A stretch of 64,000 bases of DNA. It comes from Grammothele lineata (taxonomy: Eukaryota; Basidiomycota; Agaricomycetes; Polyporales; Polyporaceae). The DNA lies in contig NDFF03000043.1 of assembly GCA_002150815.3 (NCBI GenBank), positions 558,001 through 622,000 on the forward strand, in the 5' to 3' direction. A program made the position numbers and the translations under genes. Below the pieces are notes generated by a model, which made no database searches, had not been told where the DNA came from, and was given only the letters and a program-made list of their open reading frames with translations. Below are positions 37,409-47,383 of this stretch, one piece after another (position 1 is the first letter of the stretch; every line of letters begins with the position of its first letter).

Positions 37409-39523
37409 ATGGGCGTGACGGACGGCGACGCTACCCATGAACGTGGACTCGACTTTTGGATGGTCTTTGTGTCTAACTTGGTAATTGATATGTTATCTGT
37501 CCTCGACGTCGTAAGTCCTGTCTTCTGTTAATCCACCACTTCGTCGCGCTATGCTCACGTGGCACTCCAGATGGCTGTATCGACGGCTCTCCCCACAATC
37601 GTTGATCACCTGCACGGTACGGACTTCATCTGGGTCGGGAGCGCGTTCACCATCGCATCTACCGCAATCATCCCCTTCGTCGGGGACCTCGTCTCCGGGT
37701 TCGGCCGCAAACCAGTCCTTCTTGCATTTATCCTCATTTTTGCTGTCGGCTCGGCGATATGTGGTGGCGCGCAAAACATGAACATGCTTATAGCCGGTCG
37801 TGGTAAGCCTGATTGTTTGTCGTGCGTTCGAAGGTTGGCTGACGTTCGCTGCAGTGGTGCAAGGTTTTGGTGGCGGCGGATGCATATCCATCACGGAAAT
37901 TATCTATGCTGACCTCGTCCCTCTGCCCGAGCGCGGAAAGTTCCAGGGCATCGTCGCCTCGTAAGTATGCGTTTCTTCGAGAAAGTGGATAATCCACTCA
38001 CTAGGCCCTCCATAGCATATGGGCTCTCGGATGGTACGCGAAGCTTCTGCAAGCCCATGACCTCTAATCTCACGTCGTCTCAGCGCGATCGGCCCACCGA
38101 TTGGCGGGGCGCTCGCTAACGTCGGAGGCTGGCGATGGCTGTTCTTCCTCAACTTACCTCTATGCGGGATCGCCATCCTTCTCACAACGATCTTCCTTCG
38201 CGTGAACACGCCGAAGTTCGAGCTCAAGAAGACCGCCGCGCGAATGGATTGGACGTATGTTCTCCCCGCGTTTCTTCGTGCTTGTCTTCGAGACTTCTGA
38301 CCCCCACGGCGTATACAGTGGGATTATCATCATCGTCGGGAGCACAGTCTCCATCCTCATAGGGTTGACGTGGGGCGGACTGCAGTTTGCGTGGGACTCC
38401 GGTCAGGTCTTGGCGCCGTTGATCGTTGGGGGCGTTGGAGTAGGCGTCTTCTTCATATACGAGAGAGTCTGGTCTGGACACACAGTGAGTTGTGCTTTAT
38501 TCCTCCTGTGTTTTCCCGGCTGAACTGGTGGCCCCCAGGTACCCTTGACGTTCTTTACTAGTCGTACGGCGTTCTCCGGGTATACACGTTTTGCGTCCAA
38601 CGCTCTGGAGCCATCGCTAATACTGGGCTAGATACGTATGCACGTTCTGTCACGGAATTGTCTCCCTCGGAGCTATATGTGAGCGATCGCTATTCGCGCT
38701 CCAAGTTGAGCCCGTGTTAAATTCACATTCAGACTATCTTCCCGTATACTTCCAAGCCGTGCAAGACGCATCGCCCATACGGTCCGGCGTGGACATCTTC
38801 CCGCTCACCCTCGTCATCCCCTTCTCCGCCATCATCGCCGGCGGATCCGTCAAAGCCCTGAAGCGTTACCGCCCCCAGAACCACATCGGGTGGGCGATCA
38901 CCCTCATCGGCTTCGGCGTCATGTCTATTATCACCGAGAAGAGCTCGCGTGCGGCGTACCTCGGCTCGCAGATCCCAGCGGGGATTGGCATGGGCATCGT
39001 CTGGGTCGTGACGCAGTTCCCGGTGCTCGCGCCCCTCCCGGTCTCGAACAGCGCACACGGGCTCGCATTTTACACGTTCCTCAGGAGACTCGCGCAGGTT
39101 CGTCGCTCCGCCCACCACCTCTTCCGAGCCTGACTTCTGACGCTGTTTTGGACACGGTAGAGCTTCGGCATCGCGATCGGGGGCACGATCGTCCAGAACG
39201 TCCTCCTGCGCGATCTCCCCTCCTCCTTCGTCTCCACGCTCCCTCAAGGCGTCGAGATTGCCTACGCGATCATCCCCACAGTCCGTGGTCTGCAGGAACC
39301 GGACAAAGAAGCGGTCCGGCGCGCATTCGCGAACGCGATCCGAGTCGTGTGGCGCGTCATGCTCGGGATATCCGTGGCGGGGTTCTTGGCGTCGTTGGCT
39401 ATGAGGGAGGAGGAGTTGAGGACGGACATGGACGAGAAGTGGGCGTTGCAGGAGCGTAAGAAGGATGGCGAGGGATCTGTGGGGAGCGAGAAGTCGAAGG
39501 ATGTTGAGAGCGGGTCGACGTGA
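37409..39523 (+). CDS. Major facilitator superfamily transporter, DHA2-type, second paralogue
   Basis: An intact transporter of about 550 residues in about nine exons, ATG 37409 to TGA 39521-39523. Exon 1 ends LSVLDV before a GTAAGT donor and exon 2 resumes MAVSTALPTI. Motif A is GDLVSGFGRKPVLL and motif C is AIGPPIGGALANVGGW, followed by RWLFFLNLPLCG. The later half includes HGIVSLGAI, DYLPVYFQAVQDASP and a conserved QNVLLRDLP. It has the same intron layout as the 16.6-kb gene, so the two arose by duplication, but they differ enough to suggest separate substrates. It is predicted to export small molecules by proton antiport. The basic and acidic C-terminal tail is cytosolic by prediction. 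Confidence 0.9.
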
Positions 39524-40060
39524 GGTGCCCAGTTGGGTCTCCCTTCTGTGCGATCGGAATTCATTTGTGTACCGCGCGTAGTATGGAATGATGTAACCTA
39601 TTTAGCTCGCGAATAATCTGGGACGGTAGAGAGCGAAGGGATTAGAGAGTTCGGCACCTTGCGTCTCTGGGATTTTCCCTTCAGCTGTATTCAACGCTTG
39701 CGCTAATGACGCATGTCCATCTTTACCGCCTCAGAAAGATTGTTCCAACTCCTCAGCTACCTGCCGGTCTCGTAACAGCCGTATCGGAGTGGACTGTCGA
39801 TGCGCGACCTTGGCCGCAACGCACGTTTACAGAGAACACTCGTCTTAATCTTGCCGTGGCGACTGCGCTAACAAAAGTAGCGAGTGGCTTTTTTCCGGTG
39901 CAAGATAATCAACACGGCTCGCATACAACACGACTCAGCAAATTACTACTCTCTACGCGTAAATCACATAGCCCATGCATGCGTCCCAGCCCTCCTGCAT
40001 TCGTTCTAACCATAACCATGAGCTGGGGTACGAGGAAGTTTTATAGTGTGGAGGCAATAG
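39524..40060. other. Convergent intergenic region
   Basis: The 3' flanks of the MFS gene and of the small unknown gene on the minus strand. No gene seen. Confidence 0.45.
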
Positions 40061-40826
40061 TTAGGTCTGTGTGGTGGTGGTTGTTGTTGTGGTGGCGGCG
40101 GCGGGGTAGCGGAACGTAGGCTGGATGCTGCCCTGAGTCACCCACTTGACCTCAGCGAGGATGAGCGACTCAAAAGGAACTTGAACGCCGTTTACCAGCA
40201 AAGGCTGTTGACGCTGTTAGGTAGCTTACAGCACTGATAGGTGCCTGATACGTACCGTTCGTTGCTTGACCTGATCAGCGATCAGTTTAGCGAGGTCGCT
40301 ACGGGACATGATAACCCTCCGGATGCGTAGGTTAACTTGTGGTTTCTCAGGCTCGAGCTCCCGAATCTACATAAGTGTGTAAGTTTTGATCAGCTTACAT
40401 GACGCAGCGTGAATGGAATTGGAGCTACACCCACCCCGTAACGAATCGAGACTTTATCATGTTTCTTCCCGTCCTCTCCATCGAGCTCAAAACAGGGTGC
40501 GTTCGGGTCCCAGACCTGACCGCGCTCCGCATCCGTCAACAGAGTGTTGAAGATCGCAGGAACCTCCGTTGGAGGTCGACCACGGTTGCCTCCAGACGTG
40601 TATGGCTCATGTGGCATAACCTGAAGCGGCTAGTTTGTACGGGGCTTCATCAAAATGGAGAGGATGAAATTGGCGTAGTACGTACAGCTTGGTTGGTCCC
40701 GTCGTCAAAGGTACTATTGTGTGCGATAACCTGGTTCTCAGGTTGTTCCTAAGATTGGTACAACGTATGTGTGAGTGACGAGTAGGCTAAAACATTGAAG
40801 TCGTATCAACTTACCCAAGAGAACAT
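40061..40826 (-). CDS. Unknown small protein, five exons
   Basis: A plausible gene that I do not recognise, about 180 residues. Exon 1 is short (MFSW, ATG 40826). Later exons encode a segment with VMPHEPYTSGGNRGRPP, then a charged stretch ending PIPFTLRH, then RIRRVIMSRSDLAKLIADQV, and finally PLLVNGVQVPFESLILAEV with a poly-threonine tail to TAA at 40063-40061. All joins are in phase zero with GT-AG ends, which is hard to get by chance. No signal peptide or membrane segment. The Thr tract comes from a GGT/TGT-rich repeat. A TCTAG acceptor-like sequence directly before the ATG leaves open that exon 1 is really internal and that the transposon just upstream has separated it from earlier exons. 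Confidence 0.6.
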
Positions 40827-40858
40827 ACTAGAAGGAGGATCAATGCATAGTATCATGC

Positions 40859-40882
40859 GCCGATTGACCGAGGTTCGATTTT
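40859..40882 (+). repeat. Left terminal inverted repeat of the 3.0-kb element
   Basis: Perfect inverted match over 24 bases to 43843-43866. Followed by three tandem GATTTTT units. Confidence 0.8.
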
Positions 40883-42486
40883 TGATTTTTGATTTTTGGC
40901 GCTGGCCCTCATTGTTCATTTGAGCGCCCATGTGGCACACGTGATGCTTACACCTATGTACGTAGTGGCTCTATCTGGTCGTCTGGCTGCTCGACGACCG
41001 CGACGATTATGTCGACAGACATCTAGCATTGGCGAAAAGAAGACCGTGCAGGGCAAGCCTGCCTTCTCTCCACAAGTGCTGTAGCGTGACTGTATCGTCG
41101 GGAGGCGAATTCGCGAGTGCGTGTTATGTCGTATCAGATCGGGATATGCGCTTACCCGCGATGCAGGTAATGTCAGGGCTACCTTAAGTTGTGTTCGCCC
41201 CAAGAGAAGGCCCCCGTGCCATTCTTGCAGGCTGAGTGGGAGCGGCACAAGATCGAGGACAAGCGCAGGCAGCACGAGGAGGAGAGACGCCGATGGGAAG
41301 TGAGGCACGGCGCAAAGCGCAAGCGCGATGAGAGATGAGCGCAGGCGGCATGCGTACGTGAACGAGGTTGCTGCCGCGTGCTTGCACAGAGAAAGCCAAC
41401 TGCTCGGCTTCAAAAGCAACACAGCAGATGTCCAGCCAGCGGGACCGCGAGCGCAGCCAGCTAGAACCCCAGGCATTTGGCGGGTCGTATTCGCGCGGCG
41501 TTCGATCCCTGCAGGATGCGTGCCCCGGAACAATCGCCGTCCCGTCAGAACTCCGGGGCTTAGTGCTGGGACTGCCCAGGCAGTTGAAGCCGCAGGGCGG
41601 AGGGTCCGCATCGGGCTACTAGGCTCGGGTTTTCTGGTGGACTCGCGCCCGAACAGCGCATACGGCTCGGGCTCTGGTACCAGCTGACGCCCGCCATTGA
41701 TGTACTCGGCCTTGTCACCACGAGATGATGCCGGGTTGGAGTTGGGTTGGAGGTCGCAGTTGCGCGTACATCAGCGATGTCGATGGTCAGGTCATGTTTA
41801 CCGTTTACAGTCAGTATTGTGGGTCGCAGAGAGGAGTCGCGGGCTGCCGGTCGTACTAATGATCACCGTGACGGGTTGAGATCGATATCACCGTCGCTGT
41901 GTGCATCGTTACATATACATACTGGCCGCGTGCCATGCACATTGACTGCATGCTTGCCTCATGCACGTACATTAGGTGAGATTAGGTGTCGAAGTCGCGG
42001 CTGCACGCCAGCTTTGAGATCGCCTCGATACATAAATTGTAGTCATTGTAAAAGCATAAGGCATGTCCCGGTAGGAGGGTGCAGTCTTGCACAAGGTAGA
42101 ACTTGAAGCCTCGGGTAGTAGAACTCCACTCGCAGCGTGGACCGAGCACATGCCAATGAACTGGGGCAACACCTAAGTTTAAAACCAATTTCCATGGGTT
42201 CTAAATGTGTGCCAAGTTTGCATTAACCAATCACCAAGGGAGTCTTCTAACTGGAAGCCAGCAAATAATTGTCCAAGTGCTTGTAAGTCGTCATGCTTGC
42301 ATTACAGGCACCGGTGCACAACTGCGATGACGCCCGTCTAACGGCCCTGCGACTGCGACGAACTTGAATCCGACAGCATACCTTACACTGCAAGTTCGAG
42401 CACTAACGCCGCTGCTTGCCCGGGCCGCCGCGTGTATCCGAGTCGCCCTTGATTTCTTCCATGTCCACTGATCAGGAAAAGTGCAG

Positions 42487-42530
42487 GCGTCTACAGGTCT
42501 ACCGGCCGGGCCGGTAGACCTTGTAGACGC
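42487..42530. repeat. Long near-perfect hairpin inside the 3.0-kb element
   Basis: Arms of about 21 bases (left arm begins GCGTCTACAGGTCTACCGGC) pair with one bulged base around a very short loop. GTCTAC units recur at 43,620-43,692 in the same element. It could form a cruciform or an RNA hairpin. Confidence 0.7.
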
Positions 42531-43842
42531 AGCCACCATGTGAGGCACTTGCATCCTCTCCCTCGGCCTCGTCGATTCGAGCCCTCACCACTCCCCCTCG
42601 TCGTCCTGAGCCTCTATACTCTAGGTTTTCTTGTCTATGAACAGCTTAGATCCCATTCATTACGCTCCGACACTTCATGGACAGGAGAATGATGTATTCA
42701 AATCAGCTCGGCGTTCAAGCCTCAGAAATCACATTCAAGGCGAGTTTGCGCAACGGGGCGAGGGACAGCGACGTGTAGCGGAATGCGGACGGTAGTAGAG
42801 ATGACTTTACATGCGCTAGTAAGTTCATATCAAGTTTCATCTGTGTAGCTGAACAATTCGTGTTGGGACAGCATTGTCAATGCGCCCTACTTCTGGCTCT
42901 CGCAGCTGAGCATGAGCTCTTGACGAAGATTTCGGCGTGCAAGGTTGCATCCCTCCCCCCACCCTCTGTACGATCCGCTAACATTAAAATAGACTAATTA
43001 GATGCCTCCTGGCATGTCTCAAGCGCACCCAGACATGATCAACATACCCAGGGGCGGTGGGGAGGCTGCAAAGGGCGTGATAGTTGGCGAGCGGGCTGAA
43101 AACGTCGCATTGGGCTATGGGCGTAAAATCGATCATTTAAAACACTTGTGGTAAGTTCTACTATGTCCTCCTACCCCCTTTGTACTGCAAGCACCGAGGA
43201 ACGGCCGGGAGTGAAGCTCTGTTGCATGTGGCAATCGCCTCACTGCCTCCAGTGGTAAGTACTGCTTCTCCCGTCTCGTCTCCGGCTCTGCGCCTTCCCT
43301 GTCCCGCTTGAGCGCATCAAATATGGCACTTTTACATCTCTACAATTCGCTGGCGCTTTTGCTGCTATGTGCGCGTTGTCCATGGTCTGCTGTCTCGCAT
43401 GGACAGTTGAACATCCTCGGCATCCATAGTACACTTGTACTCTCATCGTACGGATATCTCTCGGCTATCCTGCCCTGATTTGTCCCGTATATCTACATAG
43501 GTACCTATACATATATTATAAATACTCGTCAATGCCATATTCCATCGAGAGACTGAAACTCGCGCACAAGGCCCGGGGTGTGCTCTCGTCACGGAATAGG
43601 CGCCGATCTCGACGAGGCCTGTCTACAGAGCGGTCTACCGCACCTAGGGGTCTATCGGGGTCTAAAAGGATCTAACAGAGTCTACTGACTCCGTTAGGCC
43701 GGCGCATGTTTTTCTGATGCACTGGTACTATGTCGAGCTCGCAGTGTCCGTCGCGGTGCGCAGTGGTCGGCCCCGGCCAGACAAGTAAGTCAAAAGTGCC
43801 GGCCCGGCGGGCGTCAAAACAGGGCGTCAAAAAACAATTGAC

Positions 43843-43866
43843 AAAATCGAACCTCGGTCAATCGGC
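43843..43866 (-). repeat. Right terminal inverted repeat of the 3.0-kb element
   Basis: Reverse complement of 40859-40882, identical over 24 bases. GCATAG follows 8 bases further out. Confidence 0.8.
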
Positions 43867-44301
43867 CGACCTTAGCATAGCCAGTGGTCGTTGCTTTTAA
43901 CGTATTGGAGTTTGGATTCAAAACGAGCAATGCTGCCGACCGGAAACTCTTCGACCTGATGAACGTGGTCAGTTAGACTCTCAGTGGTAGGTGTGTATCA
44001 GGTGTGCACGGCTCACGTCCTGTCCCTCCAGTAGAGATCCGCCACTGTTAACCCACCCCTCTTGCGTCTTGTAATAGGCCATAATTACCGAACTATGTTC
44101 AAATGTTACCACGGTACCCTCAGGGAGCTATGAGAAACTGTAGTCAGCAATGATATACCGCTACTGAATGATCTAGCGTACCGAGGCGGTGTCCAGTATG
44201 AGGGGGATTGTAGGGTCCATGTCGGATAGAGTACTTATGACTGCTGGAGAACGAGAGAAGGAGATCATGTTGCAAGACACCATATGTGTGAGATAAAATC
44301 T

Positions 44302-44866
44302 TTATAGCTTGTACTCGGACGGATGGATAGCTTTTTCACTTGGAGCCTTGGATGGATGTGGTCTCAGAGCGTGTATGATATCCCAGAACGATAAATGTGC
44401 GCGCAAGGTCGGCACCAGTACTGATTGTACTATAGCTACAACCAGCAGCTCTAGTCAAACTTCAGCGCATTATGGATTGTCAATGATTTATCAACTCACT
44501 CAATGTATAACCGCCGAGGGTGGTAGAGAAAAACACACTCAGAGCGACTACGTCGAGCTGTTTTGGATGAAATCCAGAAAGGCAGATGGCTTCAAAGACC
44601 GCCGACATGAAGTACATGCTATTCAGATATTTCCATCACCGTATATCCAGAGATACCGCGCTTTTAATTTGCACTCACACATGTTCATAGAGACGCCAGA
44701 AGGTATCGAGGGAGAAGGGCCGGTACGCACTCTGACCAACCAATTTTGGCAAGCATGGTCCTTCAGACGCGATAGTACCCGCGAGGACTTCACCGTTACC
44801 GCTCGAGGAAGACGATGTAGTACTGTGTCCCTGGGACTCAACCACCTGTTGTGATGTCGGACGCAT
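44302..44866 (-). CDS. Unknown small membrane protein
   Basis: Three exons give about 150 residues. The first ends in PFSLDTFWRLYEHV at a GTGAGT donor, the second contains MSAVFEAICLSGFHPKQLDV and VFFSTTLGGYTL, and the third begins KLLVVAIVQSVLVPTLRAHL and ends at TAA 44304-44302. ATG 44866 is the first in the frame. The last two exons hold about two or three hydrophobic segments, so it is predicted to be a membrane protein. I do not recognise the family. A 181-codon plus-strand frame overlaps it but is a shadow. It lies just outside the 3.0-kb transposon. Confidence 0.5.
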
Positions 44867-45219
44867 CGGACTCGTCAGTAGATGTAGGCGCAATTCTCGC
44901 GCAATGGTTTGCTTAGTCACTCCCCGGTTCCTATCGTATTCCGGTCTCAGTTCACCATGTGGTTTGTCTAGAGTACCGTACTAGTCACTCCTTTATATAC
45001 CCTGTATCTCTACCTACTCAATGTGAGCTTCTTTTACCGCTCTCGCGCTCGTGACCGTTCACACCACCTTCATCCAAAGAAGCAGATAACTTTCACATGC
45101 ATCTTCACGGTGAGCGGCAGTGTCGCGCGCACCTGTGGCAGGAAATGACTGTACCGCGGATTGCATCCAGACATCCAGCCAACGCGCTCCCCTAGCCGTC
45201 ACGTGAATCTCTATCCACG

Positions 45220-45853
45220 ATCTCAGTAAACGCGCACGATAATGGGACTAGCTGCAGCAGCAAACGCTCACATGAACATAATCATGCCTTGGTATGCTCC
45301 GCGTTGAACGAGAGGGACAAGGTCGGACACGATGATGGACGTCCTATTGATAATCCCGCCAGCACCGACTCCTTGAATGGCTAAGAGTACTCGCGTGAGC
45401 AAAAGATGTTGACGCGGTGCGCAAGAGAAACGGGTAGATGAAACTCACTACTCGCCGCTATAGATTAATTCATGCCCTGCGTTGATGCGGCGAACGCGCT
45501 CCCTAGCAAGCAAAATGCAAACACGTCGAACATCATTGGACGTCTCCCGGACACGTCGCAAGACAACCGTAAAAGGGCAGTACCGCGGTTCCCGCAAGCC
45601 CGCAAGCAGTACCAACCCAAACAAAGTTATCCGTGCCACGGACATCGTGGACAATTGTCGGGGGCCTGGTCGAGACAGCGGTAACGTTTAGCGCACTTAG
45701 GACACCGAAGAGGACCATGGACAGGAAGGAGAACCCCTCAGAACCGGAAGTCTGTGACGACAGCCGAACAGGAAAGGCGAACATAGCGTCGTACATGGAA
45801 GATAGCTTGAAAGGTGGAAGCGGTGCATGTGCATACGGAATATTATACAGCAA
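45220..45853 (-). pseudogene. Broken copy of the DHA2-type MFS transporter
   Basis: Closely resembles the 5' third of the 16.6-kb transporter: GVLSALNVTAVSTRPPTIV, GTDNFVWVGTACGLAGTAVL, then GVGAGGIINRTSIIVSDLVP. A one-base deletion just before the motif A region shifts the frame, a TAA stops it (after QGMN), and the copy breaks off shortly after FAAAASPI. No remaining exons follow. It is non-functional as a transporter and shows that this gene family has been duplicating in the region. Confidence 0.8.
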
Positions 45854-46282
45854 GAATATTCACTCTTGTAAAGGCGTAGCGTAGTTACTACATCTGCCGT
45901 TCAACCATGAAGGAAGCGAAGTTGTCGGTTTACAGCTCATCACGAGGCGAGAACACATTTCGAGCACCAGCAGTCGTTATCAGCCAGTATGTTTGTGGGC
46001 GTCGTGGTCTTCAAAACTTTTTAGATCGATCTTGGATCGATCGGCGTTCAAGATGTCGTTCAGTGTTCAGCAGCAAAGCCGAACGCAAGACAAGCATATA
46101 GATTGGAGGAAAAGGAGAGTAGTGAGCGGAAAACAAGACGCATCAATGTTGGACCATCGATGTTAGTCGCAGCGATGGGGAAAGGCTCGAGAGCAAGTTG
46201 TCGCGGGTGACGGTGCACTCGGGCGACCGCGGGCCGGTTATCCCGGCATCCGGCGTTTTCCGGCTCGAGAGGAATCCACGTG
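45854..46282. other. Intergenic flank of the 11.7-kb element
   Basis: No gene seen. Contains the sequence immediately left of the target-site duplication at 46283-46288. Confidence 0.4.
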
Positions 46283-46288
46283 CGTCAG

Positions 46289-46350
46289 TACTGCAAGCAA
46301 GACGGGTCAGCTCGGCTGCAGGACGGGTCAGCTTCAAGAAAGGCAACTGG
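46289..46350 (+). repeat. Left terminal inverted repeat of the 11.7-kb element
   Basis: Perfect 24-bp inverted match (46289-46312) with 57991-58014, then a looser match to about 60 bp. Two copies of GACGGGTCAGCT 21 bases apart. Preceded directly by CGTCAG. Confidence 0.88.
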
Positions 46351-47383
46351 GGATGATTGACGCTGAATGTCGCACATGGACCCCGGTCACTGCACACAAA
46401 TATTCAGAGAGGGAGGACAATATTGGGCTACCCACTGGGAACCGTGCGCAACGGCGCGAGCACACTGCTCCGACCCCCACGGGATCATCCATCATTGCTC
46501 ACCGTACCCCTTGCGACCTGTCCTGTCCAGCACTTTCGAGCTTGGAGGGATATGTTTTCTCTTTAGTTGCCTATCTCTGTCCTACTATCTTACCTGCCAC
46601 TCATGATATATGTATGTTATGTCTGTTCGGTTGTGCTCCACCCGAGTATCATCAACAACCCTCGCCTCGCTCCCAGCCCGGGTGACCTCAGCACGCGCAT
46701 TGAGGCCCTTGAGAGCAAGCTCAAGTTCCTGCCCAAGCATCTGTATGAGATGAATGCGTAGAAGTGGAGCTGGCAGTCAAATTCTTCGGTCTTCCCTAGG
46801 TATGTTTGGCTCTGTGACAGTCTGTGTCAACCTTGTGTGGCGGCAACTCAGCTCTAACTATGTGCATACCACAGAGAAAACACATCGTCCTCCTTGATGC
46901 ACTCATCAACCAAGCCATGCTGGATAGTCCTGTATAGTGCCCAACACCAAGTGTGCACTCAAGATGTATTCGTATTCCGCTGTCTTCGCGCTCGGCGTTC
47001 AAGTTCATCCTTGGCTACTCCACTATATCACGTGAGTGCCCAGGCACAGCTAGTCTCCAATCATGAGCGACTTACTATCCCAACGCCAGGTTGTTTATCC
47101 TATCAAATGGGTGTGCTCGAGGTTGTTAGCAAACGTCTGGCCGACTCGAATCTAAATCCGGGTTCCGTGAGCCAATCAAATTGCGAGAGCGTTCGTGCGT
47201 TTCGTGCGTTTTGCCGTTGCGGCTCTCCCTTCTATCCCATACCATCCTCCTCGTCCCTACCAAGCTCCCCTAATCTCTTCCCTGTGGCATTCCTCATTCC
47301 ACTCATTTGAACGTTCCCCTCTTTTACCTGCTATTTCTTGATTAATCTTCACCTCAGTCTAATCGTTCTTCTAATCGTCTCTA
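46351..47383. other. Left non-coding part of the 11.7-kb element
   Basis: No clear gene. A 64-codon frame at 46567-46761 has a hydrophobic start and a coiled-coil-like end (RIEALESKLKFLPKHLYEMN) and may be a remnant exon. Pyrimidine-rich sequence at 47,220-47,380 looks like the promoter of the alpha-kinase gene. Confidence 0.4.

Larger units (their letters stand above)
40851..43874. mobile_element. Candidate DNA transposon, 3.0 kb, with 24-bp inverted repeats and 6-bp direct repeat
   Basis: Two 24-bp perfect inverted copies of a sequence beginning GCCGATTGACCGAGGTTCGA lie at 40859-40882 (plus) and 43843-43866 (minus). Similarity continues loosely inward (poly-T, then TTTTGGCGC or TTTTGACGC). 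Exactly 8 bases outside each copy is the direct repeat GCATAG (40845-40850 and 43875-43880), fitting a 6-bp target-site duplication. The interior has no intact transposase: only a charged helix relic near 41,229-41,336 rich in E, R and K, and a 50-codon frame at 43,002. It is therefore probably non-autonomous or decayed. Confidence 0.7.

Noticed and set aside
44309..44854. 181-codon plus-strand open frame.
   Set aside because: Opposite a better-supported spliced minus-strand gene; no domain of its own.
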